DNA of 64,000 nt from Thermoclostridium stercorarium subsp. stercorarium DSM 8532 (GCF_000331995.1 NC_020134.1:2354724-2418723), one strand, 5' to 3'. Positions 36,546 to 46,370 are shown, numbered from the stretch's first letter. Notes: generated from the letters alone by a model not told the origin. Program-made: numbers and translations.

Positions 36546-37733
36546 ATGGGTGAAATTAAACTTCCAAAAGGGTTTAAATCAGCAGGAGTAGCCTGCGGAA
36601 TAAAAAAGGACGGAAAAAAGGACCTGGCGCTGATCCTTTCCGAATCTGAAGCCAATACGGCCGGAGTGTTTACAAAAAACATCGTAAAAGGTCATTCCCT
36701 TAAATGGACAATGAAAAACATCAGGGGCAACAAAATAAGGGCAGTTGTTATTAACAGCGGCAACGCCAATGCATGCGTCGGCGAAAAAGGTGATTCTGAC
36801 GCAGAGCGTATGGCCGATTTAACCGCAAGGCTCGCAAAGTGTGGCAAAGAACAGGTATTGCTTGGTTCCACCGGAGTAATTGGTTTTCCTCTTCCCATGG
36901 AGAAAATAGAATCCGGGCTTCAAAAAGCCTTCAGCATGCTCAGCACCAGTCCGCACGACGCAGCATGCGCCATAATGACCACCGATACATATCCGAAAGA
37001 GATCTCCTTTGATATAAACCTGTCAGGTAAAAATGTTACCCTGTACGGCATGGCTAAAGGCTCGGGAATGATCCATCCGAATATGGCAACAATGATAGGT
37101 GTTTTTCTCACCGACGCCGCAATTTCAAAGGAAATGCTGCAAAAAGCCTTGACGGAAGCTGTAAATAAATCTTTTAACCGCATTTCGGTTGACGGCGATA
37201 CCAGTGTTTGCGACATGGTAGTCATTCTTGCGAACGGCATGGCTGAAAATGAAGAAATATCATGTGAAAACAACGATTACGCAACTTTTGTAAATGCTTT
37301 GGAAAAAGCCGCGGTCATGTTGTCAAAAATGCTTGTTAAAGACGGCGAAGGTGCAACAAAGCTGATTGAAATTCGTGTGGTTAACGCTCCCGACTGTGAA
37401 ACCGCTCATAAAATCACCAGTTCAATTGCCAAGTCGCCACTTGTAAAAACCGCGATGTTTGGGCAGGATGCAAACTGGGGAAGAATACTTACCGCCGCGG
37501 GGTACTCCGGCGCAGATTTCAACCCTGATCTGGTGGATATTCTGATAGGGGATCTTTTGGTATGCCAAAACGGCGTCGGCCTTAATTTTGACGAGGAAAA
37601 AGCCCTTGAAATTTTAAAGAAAGATGAAATAAAAATAACAGTGGATTTGAAAATAGGCAGCTCAGAAGACACAATGTGGACGTGTGATTTTTCATACGAT
37701 TACGTCAGAATAAACGGCTCATACAGAACATAA
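36546..37733 (+). CDS. argJ: glutamate N-acetyltransferase / ornithine acetyltransferase ArgJ
   Basis: Recycles the acetyl group from N-acetylornithine to glutamate in arginine synthesis. The self-cleavage site is visible in GMIHPNMATMIG (cut before the Thr of ATM), giving alpha and beta chains. 395 residues; ends with the usual YDYVRINGSYRT. The ATG at 36546 follows GGAGG at 5 nt; an upstream ATG overlaps that site. It stands alone, without other arg genes in the window. Confidence 0.96.
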   Translation: MGEIKLPKGFKSAGVACGIKKDGKKDLALILSESEANTAGVFTKNIVKGHSLKWTMKNIRGNKIRAVVINSGNANACVGEKGDSDAERMADLTARLAKCGKEQVLLGSTGVIGFPLPMEKIESGLQKAFSMLSTSPHDAACAIMTTDTYPKEISFDINLSGKNVTLYGMAKGSGMIHPNMATMIGVFLTDAAISKEMLQKALTEAVNKSFNRISVDGDTSVCDMVVILANGMAENEEISCENNDYATFVNALEKAAVMLSKMLVKDGEGATKLIEIRVVNAPDCETAHKITSSIAKSPLVKTAMFGQDANWGRILTAAGYSGADFNPDLVDILIGDLLVCQNGVGLNFDEEKALEILKKDEIKITVDLKIGSSEDTMWTCDFSYDYVRINGSYRT

Positions 37734-37777
37734 TGCGAGCAGGCGCATCGGTAGTCCTTCCTTTTAAAACTCCGGAA

Positions 37778-37836
37778 ACACCCGAACGTCGTACCCGCGA
37801 AACCTCTTAACAAGCGGCGGTTCGGGTGTTTTCTTT
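37778..37836 (+). terminator. argJ terminator
   Basis: ACACCCGAAC (37778-37787) pairs with GTTCGGGTGT (37820-37829), followed by TTTCTTT. The loop of about 32 nt is long. Confidence 0.7.
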
Positions 37837-37969
37837 AACGCCGGAAGCAAACAGCATTCCAATGCCAGATATTTGTTGCTTATTCCCCCGCTTATTGATA
37901 AAATGTTAAAAGAACAATTTTCCGTCGTTTTTTTGCTACCAATTGTAATTTACATAGGGGGTAGAATTT

Positions 37970-38452
37970 ATGGCAATCCGTCAGTTTGTGAAATTTACTG
38001 TTGGAGATGCTGAATTTGGTGTGGAAATAAGTCAGGTAAGGGAAATAATAAAACTGCAGGAAATGGTCAAAGTTCCTGACGCCCCTGCTTATATAGAAGG
38101 GCTGATGAATCTCCGCGGAAGCGTTCTGACCGTTTACAATCTGAGGAAACGTCTTGGAATGCAGGACAAGGAATTTGACGAAAACTGCAAAATAATCACC
38201 GTATACCATAATGATTTACTTGTCGGTTTTACAGTGGATTCTGTCAATGAGATTATACGTATCGATGATGAAAGGATTGAGGATACACCTGCTTCGGTGC
38301 CCAACGTTGATCGCAAGTTTATATCAAAGGTTGTAAAACTGGATGAAAACAGGCTGATGATTGTCTTAGACCTGACCAACGTTTTCTCTCCCGACGAAGA
38401 GACAGAAATCAGAGAGTTCATCAGCAAAAATGAAAACAAAGTTTTGCAATGA
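37970..38452 (+). CDS. cheW: CheW-like chemotaxis coupling protein
   Basis: 160 residues forming a CheW domain: VKFTVGDAEFGVEISQVREI at the start (20 residues), IEGLMNLRGSVLTVYNLRKR, FTVDSVNEIIRI, and a C-terminal LDLTNVFSPDE. It would couple receptors to CheA. There are no other chemotaxis or flagellar genes in the window, so this may be an orphan coupler or one used in another signalling array. ATG follows GGGGGT. Confidence 0.9.
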   Translation: MAIRQFVKFTVGDAEFGVEISQVREIIKLQEMVKVPDAPAYIEGLMNLRGSVLTVYNLRKRLGMQDKEFDENCKIITVYHNDLLVGFTVDSVNEIIRIDDERIEDTPASVPNVDRKFISKVVKLDENRLMIVLDLTNVFSPDEETEIREFISKNENKVLQ

Positions 38453-38563
38453 ATAAAAAAATTTAAGTCTTATACTTTTTATCGGCAAACATGCATATAC
38501 TTACACAGGCATATTTTCCTGTAACCGTCGGTGAAGTTGACGGTTGGTCTGTGGGGAGTATTT

Positions 38564-39292
38564 ATGTATGTTTTGGTGTTAACCCGGAAAAAGAGAAAAC
38601 TTATTTTTCTCCTGCTGTGTGCGGTTTTTGTTTTTGCCGGTATTCTCTCAATTATGGATGCTTTAATTACCGGCGTGGAGATTAATATCGGATACAGGAT
38701 GTCGTTAAGATTTCCGAAACCCCTTGAAATGTCTTCGGTCTATGCCTCCGAACCGAGCCAGCCGTATATTCAGGCCGGATCGGTTCTGGGGAAAAAACTG
38801 AAAACCGAAACCATAAAGCGTCACGGCCTTTCCGAAATAACTTTTCAGTACCCGGAAACCCTAAGGATGGGAGAAATAAGAAACCTGGGTAATGAAATAA
38901 CTGTTCATCTGAATTTTAAGCATAAAAACAATAAAATGGTTGGTTTTTTTCAGGTCTGGAATCTCAGCATGCCTTTTGAGGAGTTTATTGACAATTCAAA
39001 AAAACTGTCATCGATGACTTTTACCGATTTCAACGAATCTCGGCTGAAACTTCACGGAATGAACGGTATAATGTGGGAGTATGTTTACATAACCAGAACC
39101 CAGGATATTAAAGGAATAGAAATTTTTATCGGAAACGGTCCGGAAATGTACAGGTTCGCAGCCTTTATACCGAAACACGAATACACCCCCAAGTATAAAA
39201 GAATTATAAAGCGTATGGCCAAATCACTTAAAATCAAAAATACCGTAAGCGCAGTTTTACTTATGAACGGAAAACTCCGATCAGACTTTTGA
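38564..39292 (+). CDS. membrane-anchored protein of unknown function
   Basis: 242 residues. A basic N-terminus and one membrane helix (LIFLLLCAVFVFAGILSIM), then an extracytoplasmic domain beginning ITFQYPETLRMGEI and ending with a YRFAAFIPKHEY and IIKRMAKSLKI segment. That pattern recalls the PsbP/DUF1795 fold, an inference from spacing only. I use the ATG at 38564 after GGGGAG; the frame opens 11 codons earlier at a GTG without a site. It overlaps the convergent GGDEF gene end by 12 nt. Confidence 0.72.
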   Translation: MYVLVLTRKKRKLIFLLLCAVFVFAGILSIMDALITGVEINIGYRMSLRFPKPLEMSSVYASEPSQPYIQAGSVLGKKLKTETIKRHGLSEITFQYPETLRMGEIRNLGNEITVHLNFKHKNNKMVGFFQVWNLSMPFEEFIDNSKKLSSMTFTDFNESRLKLHGMNGIMWEYVYITRTQDIKGIEIFIGNGPEMYRFAAFIPKHEYTPKYKRIIKRMAKSLKIKNTVSAVLLMNGKLRSDF

Positions 39293-41032
39293 AACCGGAC
39301 AGGTGTCTGATGATTTGGCCATGGCCACGCGATTCTTTCCCATTGCCTTTGCCATATACAGAGCTTCATCGGCACTGTTCAGAAGATCAATCTCGTTCAG
39401 TGCCAGCGTTGGGAAAGTGGAAACACCCATGCTTACTGATACCGATATGGCTGAATTGTCACTTTTATCGCAAACCACAATTTCGGATATTTTCCTGCGA
39501 AGTTCTTCGGCTTTTTCATAAGCCGTTTCCTTGTCTGTATGGGGAAGAAGCACAACAAATTCTTCCCCTCCGAAACGCGCGACAACGTCGTCTTTCCTCA
39601 CGGCTTCCTTTACCGTCAATGCTATCGATTTCAGTATCATGTCACCAAACAGATGCCCGTATGTATCATTATAAACTTTGAAATCATCAACATCGAAAAA
39701 TATAATCGATACTTCGTATCCTTGCTGCTTCGCACGGGCTATTTCCTCACGCAGCCTCTTCTGGAAATACGACCTGTTATAAACCTGCGTCAGGCTGTCA
39801 GTGTTTGCGTATTCCTGCAACTGTTCATACAGTTTTGCGTTTTCAATGGCAATGCTTATATGCTGGGTTATAACCTCAAGCAGCCTTACATTGTCTTCGC
39901 TGAATGCGTTCGGAATTGTATGTTCAATAAGTATAAGCCCGTATCCCTTCCCTTTGACCTGTAAAGGCACGCATAAAAGCGATTTAACGTTTCTGCCCTT
40001 TGTAAACGGGTACTTTTCAGGTTCCACCGCATTGTCAATTATCGTCCTGCCTTTATCGACACACTCCCTCAACGGAGGCACATTTATATTGTCCGTGAGT
40101 ATTGCCCGTTCCCTTGGGTTGGAAATATTCGTAACCTGTACCTTCAGCCTGTTCCCTTCCTTGTTGTAAAGTGCTATGTTGGAAGTGGCCACTCCCATGA
40201 CGCCTATAATAATGTCATTCACAAATTTTAAAAGTTCATCCATGTCAAAAATCGAGCCTATGGCCTGGGAAATCTGCTGCAAAGTAAAAAATTCAGCAAG
40301 GCTTGAAGCCAGTTTCTTATTCATATCCTCAAGCTGGTAATTTATTTCTTTCAGCTTTTCAAATTGTTCCTGTTTTTCAAACTTTGCCTGCTCAAGCTGT
40401 ACATATTTTCTTTTCAGTTCAGCAACCAATTTCTGGTTATCCTTTTCCTTTAACCGGTATAATTCGCTGTGTATCCCAAAAATTCTGAACAACGCAATGA
40501 ATACGAGAACATAAATAACAAGAAATACGGTATTTAATATATTGAAGCTCTCAAGCTCGGGTATGCGGTTGAGATGAATAAAATCCGCAAACAACAAGGA
40601 CAGTATCTGAGTTACCAGTGCAAACATCATATAACCCATTGATGTCCCGAAACCATCGGTAATACATACGCTGAATACCGGAACCACGGTGATAAAGCAA
40701 TATGAAAATCCATGTCTGAGAGTACTTACGAACAATGTAATCAACAGAATATCAATGTACTTCAGAATTTTGTATATTTTACCCGACAGCGGGTTGTTTT
40801 TCTTTATATAGTTCAGTTTCAACAAGCTAGTTGTAATCAATGCTGCATACAGCGCCACCTGAAGGACAATCTTGCCGTAGCTGGATGCGGCAGCGTTTTC
40901 GACACATCCTGCATACACATCTGACAGAACTAATAAAGGTACAGCCACCCATAGAAAGTTTCTGATAACTTTCTCATATCTGGTGAATTCAACCGGTAAA
41001 TTGCTTATCATCCGGTATTTCCTTTTTAACAC
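39281..41032 (-). CDS. membrane GAF-GGDEF diguanylate cyclase
   Basis: About 583 residues that should make cyclic di-GMP from GTP. Order: about six membrane spans (to residue ~185), a long coiled coil (KRKYVQLEQAKFEKQEQFEK), a GAF domain (about 255-400), and a GGDEF domain with intact RFGGEEF active site and the RKDD inhibitory site five residues before it. The start is uncertain: a GTG at 41032 after GGGAG, or an ATG at 41011 after AAAGGA. It contrasts with the degenerate GGDEF protein at 21-22 kb. Confidence 0.9.
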   Translation of the reverse strand: MLKRKYRMISNLPVEFTRYEKVIRNFLWVAVPLLVLSDVYAGCVENAAASSYGKIVLQVALYAALITTSLLKLNYIKKNNPLSGKIYKILKYIDILLITLFVSTLRHGFSYCFITVVPVFSVCITDGFGTSMGYMMFALVTQILSLLFADFIHLNRIPELESFNILNTVFLVIYVLVFIALFRIFGIHSELYRLKEKDNQKLVAELKRKYVQLEQAKFEKQEQFEKLKEINYQLEDMNKKLASSLAEFFTLQQISQAIGSIFDMDELLKFVNDIIIGVMGVATSNIALYNKEGNRLKVQVTNISNPRERAILTDNINVPPLRECVDKGRTIIDNAVEPEKYPFTKGRNVKSLLCVPLQVKGKGYGLILIEHTIPNAFSEDNVRLLEVITQHISIAIENAKLYEQLQEYANTDSLTQVYNRSYFQKRLREEIARAKQQGYEVSIIFFDVDDFKVYNDTYGHLFGDMILKSIALTVKEAVRKDDVVARFGGEEFVVLLPHTDKETAYEKAEELRRKISEIVVCDKSDNSAISVSVSMGVSTFPTLALNEIDLLNSADEALYMAKAMGKNRVAMAKSSDTCPVSKV

Positions 41033-41191
41033 CCGTATTTCTCCCAATTTCATCAAATTATATATTTTACCTTAAAGTCTGTTAAATCTGTCTTTTTATA
41101 TCTCTTAATTTAAGTATCAGGCTTTTTATTTAATTTTACCATATATGTTCAACAATTTGCTTATTTCTAATAAATAAAATTACTTCCATAA

Positions 41192-41830
41192 TTATTTTAA
41201 CGTTTTCTGCCCGTAAACGCAATACGGCCTTATGGAACACGCCTCGCAATCGGGTTTTCTGGCCTTACATACCGCGCGTCCATGGAAAACCAGCTGATTT
41301 GAGAACTTACTCCATTTTTCCCTTGGGATAATTTTCATCAGGTCAAATTCTATTTTTACGGGATCTTCCTCTTTGGTTAACCCCATGCGGTTGGACAGGC
41401 GCTTTGCATGAGTGTCAACAACAATTCCCGGAATATTATAAATATTTCCAAGAATAACATTGGCCGTTTTGCGTCCCACCCCAGGAAGCATTAACAATTT
41501 CTCCATACTGTCGGGTACTTCGCCGTTAAATTTCTCAATTATCATTCTGCAGCATTCTTTTATATTCCTCGCCTTGTTTCTGTAAAATCCCGTAGGGCGT
41601 ATGTCCTGCTCAAGGGCCTTAAGATCTGCGTTTGCAAAGTCTTCCGCCGTTTTATATTTTTTAAACAGCTCCTTTGTAACAATATTAACCCGTTCATCGG
41701 TACACTGGGCAGCCAGTTGAGTTGCTATCAGAAGCTGTAGCGGCGTACTGTATGTAAGGCTGCATCCCGCATCGGGATATAGTCTTTCCAGTTCTTCTAT
41801 GATTTTGTTCACCGTTTCCTTGCTTGGCAT
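41192..41830 (-). CDS. nth: endonuclease III
   Basis: DNA glycosylase/AP lyase for oxidised pyrimidines. 212 residues with the helix-hairpin-helix LPGVGRKTANVIL carrying the catalytic lysine, the aspartate in VVDTHAKRL, and the C-x6-C-x2-C-x5-C iron-sulphur cluster motif at the end (cysteines in VCKARKPDC and ACSIRPYC). The ATG follows AAAGGG. Confidence 0.96.
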   Translation of the reverse strand: MPSKETVNKIIEELERLYPDAGCSLTYSTPLQLLIATQLAAQCTDERVNIVTKELFKKYKTAEDFANADLKALEQDIRPTGFYRNKARNIKECCRMIIEKFNGEVPDSMEKLLMLPGVGRKTANVILGNIYNIPGIVVDTHAKRLSNRMGLTKEEDPVKIEFDLMKIIPREKWSKFSNQLVFHGRAVCKARKPDCEACSIRPYCVYGQKTLK

Positions 41831-41872
41831 CAGTCCAACCCTTTCATCTATAGTAATTTTTTTGTTATTATG

Positions 41873-43306
41873 TTACTCCCTTAAAGCGCTGTTGTAAATA
41901 TTCAAATATTGTTTTGCCGAATTTTCCCATGAAAAATCGGTTTTCAGCCCCCTTTTCACCATGGCAAGCCACAAACCGGGCTTGTTTCTGTACACCTCAA
42001 CCGCTCTTTGAAGCGCGCCTAAAAAGGCATAAGGGGTATATTCGCTGAAAGTAAAGCCGTTTCCCCTTGTCAAATCCCTGCCTATATCAATTACCGTGTC
42101 TTTTAACCCTCCGGTTTCACGCACCAACGGTATTGTACCGTACCGCAGGCTTATCATTTGTCCAAGTCCGCACGGTTCGAACCTTGACGGCATAAGAAAA
42201 ATATCACTGCCCGAATAGATTTTGTGCGCCAGTTCCTCATTGAATTCTATTCTGACTGCAACCTGCCGGGGATATTTGTGCATTAATGACACAAAACATT
42301 TCTCCAGGTTGGGATCTCCCGTTCCCAGCAATATAAACTGAATTCTCAACTCCATCATTTTATCGAATGCTTTTATAACCAAATCCAGGCCCTTCTGCAA
42401 CACAAGCCGGTGCACCACTCCCACAACCGGAACATTTTCCACGGGAAGTCCGAGTTCAGCCTGGAGCAGGCTCTTGTTCCGCCTTTTTCCGCTTAAATTT
42501 TCTTCATTATACCCATACTTCAAATAGACATCAGTTTCAGGGTTAAACTGGGAATGGCTTATACCGTTAAGTATTCCGCAAAGATCCTTTCTTCTGTTGA
42601 ATAAAACCCCTTCCAGCCCTTCGCCGTATTCGGGCGTAAGAATCTCTTCGGAATAAGTGGGGCTTACGGTGTTAATCTTGTCCGCGTAAAGAATTCCGGC
42701 TTTCAGGAAGTTAAACTTGCCGTAAAATTCCACTCCTTCAGGCGTGAACAACTCTTCGGGCAGTCCCAGCAAAAACAGTATGTCCTTTTCAAAATGGCCC
42801 TGATATTCAAGATTGTGAATGGTTAATACAGTTTTTATGTTACTGAAAAAAGAATCCCTTTGTTTATACTGTTCCTTTAACAACAGCGCAACCGGCCCGG
42901 AATGCCAGTCGTTCATGTGAATTATATCGGGTTTGAAACCAATTGCCCTGCATAAATCAAGGCTTGCCCTGCACAGAAAGGAAAATCTCTCCCCGTCGTC
43001 ATGATGCATGTAAATGCCGTCCCTGTAATAATAGCAGTAATTATTGACGGTATAAGTGGTTACCGGAGCATCCTTAATTCTCTTTAATATACATGTCTCA
43101 AGGCGGTTTCCAATTGTAACAGGGAAGTCGGCAACATACTCCTGTTCGGCATCTATTCCCCTGTATCCGGGAAAAACAACCCGTATATCGATCCCCATCC
43201 CCGAAAGGACTTCGGGAAGAGAACCCGCCACATCGGCAAGACCGCCTGTTTTAGCATAAGGCGCAACTTCCGCAGAGACAAACAGCACTTTCAGATTTTT
43301 CCCCAT
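41873..43306 (-). CDS. glgA: glycogen synthase GlgA
   Basis: ADP-glucose-dependent GT5 enzyme that extends alpha-1,4-glucan. 477 residues with the N-terminal KTGGLADVAGSLP substrate motif, HDW-like MNDWHSG region, and the C-terminal PSRFEPCGLGQMISLRYG motif. The ATG follows GGAGG at 7 nt. No other glg genes are adjacent. Confidence 0.96.
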   Translation of the reverse strand: MGKNLKVLFVSAEVAPYAKTGGLADVAGSLPEVLSGMGIDIRVVFPGYRGIDAEQEYVADFPVTIGNRLETCILKRIKDAPVTTYTVNNYCYYYRDGIYMHHDDGERFSFLCRASLDLCRAIGFKPDIIHMNDWHSGPVALLLKEQYKQRDSFFSNIKTVLTIHNLEYQGHFEKDILFLLGLPEELFTPEGVEFYGKFNFLKAGILYADKINTVSPTYSEEILTPEYGEGLEGVLFNRRKDLCGILNGISHSQFNPETDVYLKYGYNEENLSGKRRNKSLLQAELGLPVENVPVVGVVHRLVLQKGLDLVIKAFDKMMELRIQFILLGTGDPNLEKCFVSLMHKYPRQVAVRIEFNEELAHKIYSGSDIFLMPSRFEPCGLGQMISLRYGTIPLVRETGGLKDTVIDIGRDLTRGNGFTFSEYTPYAFLGALQRAVEVYRNKPGLWLAMVKRGLKTDFSWENSAKQYLNIYNSALRE

Positions 43307-43349
43307 ACTTTTCCTCCGAAAATAGTTAAAAAATCAACACAATAAAAAA

Positions 43350-43371
43350 ACAACCTCTTTTATGAGGTTGT
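43350..43371. terminator. terminator after polynucleotide phosphorylase gene
   Basis: ACAACCTC and GAGGTTGT stem with a 6-nt loop, flanked by A7 on one side and a CTCTTTTTT run on the other. On the minus strand GAGGTTGT is followed by seven T residues, ending the pnp transcript. Confidence 0.85.
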
Positions 43372-43400
43372 CTCTTTTTTGACTTTTTATGCAAAATTAA

Positions 43401-45485
43401 TTATTTGCAATCCTTCATTGAAAGATTTACTCTTCCCTGCTTATCGATTGCTATTACCTTAACGGGTATTCTGTCTCCCACCTTGACAACATCTTCCACT
43501 TTCCTTACACGTCTGTTGGACAGTTTTGAAATGTGCACCATTCCTTCCTTTCCGGGGAGGAACTCAACGAGAGCGCCGAAATTCATGATACGCGTTACCT
43601 TACCGGTGAACTGCTGGCCAATTTTTACTTCGCCCGCAATTCCCTCTATCATTTCAATTGCCCTCTTTCCTGCCTCTTCATCCGACGTGGACACATAAAC
43701 CTTTCCGTCATCTTCAATGTCTATTTTTACGCCGGTATCGGCGATAATACGTTGAATAACCTTACCGCCCGGCCCGATAACCTCACGGATTTTATCAATA
43801 TCTATCGTCGTAGTAAACACTTTCGGCGCATAAGGAGACAGATGATCCCTTGGCTTGTCTATTACCTTCAGGATTACGTCATTCAGTATCTTCAGCCTTC
43901 CCTGCCGCGTAATTTCAAAAGCCTGTTCTACCATCTCATAAGTAAGCCCGTCAACTTTTATATCCACCTGTATGGCGGTAATGCCGTTCTTCGTTCCTGC
44001 CACCTTGAAGTCCATGTCTCCGAAAAAGTCTTCAATTCCCTGGATATCTATGAATGTTATAAAATTATCCGGATTTTCCTCATCCACAACAAGCCCTGCG
44101 GATATTCCTGCAACCGGCTCCCTGATGGGTACACCCGCATCCATCAAGGCCAGAGTGCTTCCGCAGACACTTGCCTGCGAAGTCGAACCGTTAGACATTA
44201 AAACTTCAGAAACAAGGCGGATTGCATACGGGAATTCTGATTCCGGAGGAATAACCGGCTCAAGGGCACGCTCTGCAAGAGCACCATGACCGATTTCCCT
44301 TCTTCCGGGACCGCGGGCAGGCTTTGCTTCGCCCACACTGAAACCAGGGAAATTATAGTGGTGCATATAACGCTTTGTCTCTTCCACATCCACACCGTCC
44401 AGCAGCTGGACGTCTCCAAGGGGACCAAGGGTTACGTTTGTAAGAACCTGCGTATGTCCTCTCTGGAACAGAGCCGAACCGTGCGTCCTCGGTAATATTC
44501 CCACTTCGGCGTGAAGCGGCCTTATATCCATCAGGCCTCTTCCGTCCACACGTTTCTTTTCATGCAGTAACTTATCACGAACAATCTTCCTTTGCAGCTT
44601 GTAAAGCGCATCGGAAATCTGCGTAACCGCTTCAGGGTATTTTTCGTCAAGGGTTTCGTGGACCTTCTTGGATATCTCTTCCACATTTTTCTCCCGTTCG
44701 GCCTTATCCGCAGTCATGAGCGCATTGGTTAACTCTTCCTTACAGAGGCTTTCAACTTCATCATAGATTTCCTGAGGCACTGCCATGGAAACGTAGGTGA
44801 TTTTTTCCTTTCCTACCTCTTTTACAATGCCGTCGATAAAGTCAATCAGCCTTCTTATTTCCTCATGGCCTTTCCTTATCGCCTGCATCATTACATCTTC
44901 AGGGACTTCATTCGCACCCGCTTCTATCATCACAATCTTTTCCCTGTCGGCGGATAGAGTTACATACATCCGGCTTTTCTTGCGCTGTTCCAGCGTCGGG
45001 TTTATTACCACTTCACCGTCTACAAGTCCCAGAATCACACCTGCGATAGGCCCGTTAAACGGAATATCCGAAATGCACAGTGACACAATTGTTCCAATAA
45101 TTGCAGCAAATTCAGGTGAATTATCCTGTTCAACCGACAGCACCATGTTTACTACCGATACATCGTTTCTGAGATCCTTCGGAAACCTTGGACGTATCTG
45201 GCGATCTATTACCCTTGCGGTAAGTATTGCGCTGTCTGAAGGTTTACCCTCTCTTTTAATAAAACCACCGGGGATTTTTCCGACGGAATACAGTTTTTCT
45301 TCATAATCAACATTGAGCGGGAAAAAATCTATTCCTTCCCTTGGTTCCGGAGCCATTGTAGCGGTTGACAGCACCACCGTATCCCCGTATCTTACCAAAG
45401 CTGAGCCATTTGCGAACTGCGCAAGCTGGCCGACTTCTACAGTTAACTTTCTTCCGGCTACATCAATCGAAAACTCTCTCTTCAT
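43401..45485 (-). CDS. pnp: polynucleotide phosphorylase
   Basis: Phosphate-dependent 3'-5' exoribonuclease of the degradosome, 694 residues. Two RNase PH domains ([19 protein letters not shown] start; [14 protein letters not shown] in the second), a linker helical domain, then KH ([12 protein letters not shown]) and S1 ([15 protein letters not shown]) domains. The ATG at 45483-45485 follows GAGAGGAG; about 55 upstream codons in the open frame are the leader, which folds as a large hairpin. It is downstream of rpsO, as in many bacteria. Confidence 0.97.
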   Translation of the reverse strand: MKREFSIDVAGRKLTVEVGQLAQFANGSALVRYGDTVVLSTATMAPEPREGIDFFPLNVDYEEKLYSVGKIPGGFIKREGKPSDSAILTARVIDRQIRPRFPKDLRNDVSVVNMVLSVEQDNSPEFAAIIGTIVSLCISDIPFNGPIAGVILGLVDGEVVINPTLEQRKKSRMYVTLSADREKIVMIEAGANEVPEDVMMQAIRKGHEEIRRLIDFIDGIVKEVGKEKITYVSMAVPQEIYDEVESLCKEELTNALMTADKAEREKNVEEISKKVHETLDEKYPEAVTQISDALYKLQRKIVRDKLLHEKKRVDGRGLMDIRPLHAEVGILPRTHGSALFQRGHTQVLTNVTLGPLGDVQLLDGVDVEETKRYMHHYNFPGFSVGEAKPARGPGRREIGHGALAERALEPVIPPESEFPYAIRLVSEVLMSNGSTSQASVCGSTLALMDAGVPIREPVAGISAGLVVDEENPDNFITFIDIQGIEDFFGDMDFKVAGTKNGITAIQVDIKVDGLTYEMVEQAFEITRQGRLKILNDVILKVIDKPRDHLSPYAPKVFTTTIDIDKIREVIGPGGKVIQRIIADTGVKIDIEDDGKVYVSTSDEEAGKRAIEMIEGIAGEVKIGQQFTGKVTRIMNFGALVEFLPGKEGMVHISKLSNRRVRKVEDVVKVGDRIPVKVIAIDKQGRVNLSMKDCK

Positions 45486-45507
45486 ATCTCCTCTCAACAT
45501 CCTTTCC

Positions 45508-45600
45508 TGATGTTGTGAACGGGGTGAAAAGATCAGGGAAGAAAATTCCGGAACCGGAACTCTCTTCTCTGAACTTCTGCACCACCTGTTCACAACATCA
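45508..45600 (-). promoter_or_regulatory. pnp leader: long hairpin, candidate PNPase/RNase III autoregulatory site
   Basis: Outer stem 45508-45520 with 45588-45600 is 13 bp and perfect (TGATGTTGTGAAC with GTTCACAACATCA). GGTG 45523-45526 pairs CACC 45583-45586. An inner stem of 19 positions, 45533-45551 with 45554-45572, has one mismatch and two G-U pairs when read as minus-strand RNA. The hairpin ends 23 nt before the pnp start. In E. coli a comparable leader duplex is cut by RNase III and lets PNPase repress itself; the same role here is inference. Confidence 0.8.
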
Positions 45601-45713
45601 TTGTTTTTATTTTTTATTATATATAACAAACATCTGCCACCACGTGGCAAAATACATCTAACATTATTTCACATATAAAGATTTTTATAACATGCGAGAT
45701 ATACTGAAAAGTC

Positions 45714-45741
45714 AAAAAAAGCGGAAATTCTCCGCTTTTTT
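45714..45741 (-). terminator. rpsO terminator
   Basis: GCGGAGAATTTCCGC-type stem (45721-45735) flanked by A7 and T7 runs, placed directly after the rpsO stop. It separates most rpsO transcripts from pnp. Confidence 0.85.
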
Positions 45742-46004
45742 TACTTTCTCAAATCCAATTTTTCAATGATATCACGATACCGGTTGATATCCTTCTTCAT
45801 CAGGTAATTCAGAAGTCTCCTTCTTTGACCTACCATTTTCAGCAATCCTCTTCTTGAATGGTAATCCTTCTTATGAACCTTCAGGTGTTCGGTTAAATTA
45901 TTAATACGATAGGTCAGAAGTGCAATCTGAACTTCAGGAGATCCGGTATCGGTTTCGTGAATCCGGTACTTTTCAATTATCTGTTGCTTAATTACATTGT
46001 CCAT
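45741..46004 (-). CDS. rpsO: 30S ribosomal protein S15
   Basis: 87 residues, normal length. [20 protein letters not shown] and the C-terminal [21 protein letters not shown] (given as region about 45-65) are diagnostic. I choose the ATG at 46002-46004, preceded by GGGAG at 9 nt; seven further codons upstream are in frame but not part of the protein. A structured leader lies just upstream. Confidence 0.98.
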   Translation of the reverse strand: MDNVIKQQIIEKYRIHETDTGSPEVQIALLTYRINNLTEHLKVHKKDYHSRRGLLKMVGQRRRLLNYLMKKDINRYRDIIEKLDLRK

Positions 46005-46019
46005 CGTCCCAACTCCCTT

Positions 46020-46079
46020 CATCAAAGTATCGCCGCCAGCCCAGTCTCCGGCCGGAGTCCTCCGACAACCGAGCTGATG
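46020..46079 (-). promoter_or_regulatory. rpsO leader, candidate S15 autoregulatory RNA
   Basis: On the minus-strand RNA, CATCA (46075-46079) and TGATG (46020-46024) can close a domain that contains AGCTC paired with GGGCT, and two mutually exclusive hairpins: GTCGGAG with CTCCGGC, or the self-complementary CTCCGGCCGGAG (46046-46057). The domain ends 3-6 nt before the GGGAG ribosome binding site. S15 leaders that form junctions at this place are known in several bacteria; this one is assigned by layout only. Confidence 0.65.
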
Positions 46080-46100
46080 GTCTTTTTAAAATACTGAATT

Positions 46101-46129
46101 AGTGTATCATAAAATCTGTAAACTGTAAA
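46101..46129 (-). promoter_or_regulatory. rpsO promoter
   Basis: On the minus strand TTTACA (46124-46129), 17-bp spacer, TACACT (46101-46106) with TG one base upstream (extended -10). The inferred start site is about 15 nt before the structured leader. Confidence 0.65.
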
Positions 46130-46305
46130 GATGGTTTTTATTCAGTATTTGTATTAAGCATTTCTATTTATATTTTATCATGTTACTCCCGGCACAACAA
46201 AGATTCCTTAAACAAACCATGCCCAAAAACACTCACTTTATGAGCCTTTTTCATACTTAAAAAATAACACTTCGGCCTGGAATCAGCAAAAAACTTTAAT
46301 ACGGT

Positions 46306-46351
46306 AAAGCTGCCGTACAGAACTTCTGAGAAAACCCAGCCCGGCAGCTTT
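46306..46351. terminator. terminator after the GH2 locus
   Basis: AAAGCTGCCG and CGGCAGCTTT, perfect 10-bp stem with a 26-nt loop, 20 bp beyond the GH2 stop codon. The flanks are modestly T-rich. Confidence 0.6.
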
Positions 46352-46370
46352 TATATTTGACCGTCCGGAC

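Noticed and set aside
45486..45650. 55-residue N-terminal extension of polynucleotide phosphorylase
   Set aside because: It overlaps the leader hairpin, is not family-like, and a strong ribosome binding site precedes the ATG at 45485.
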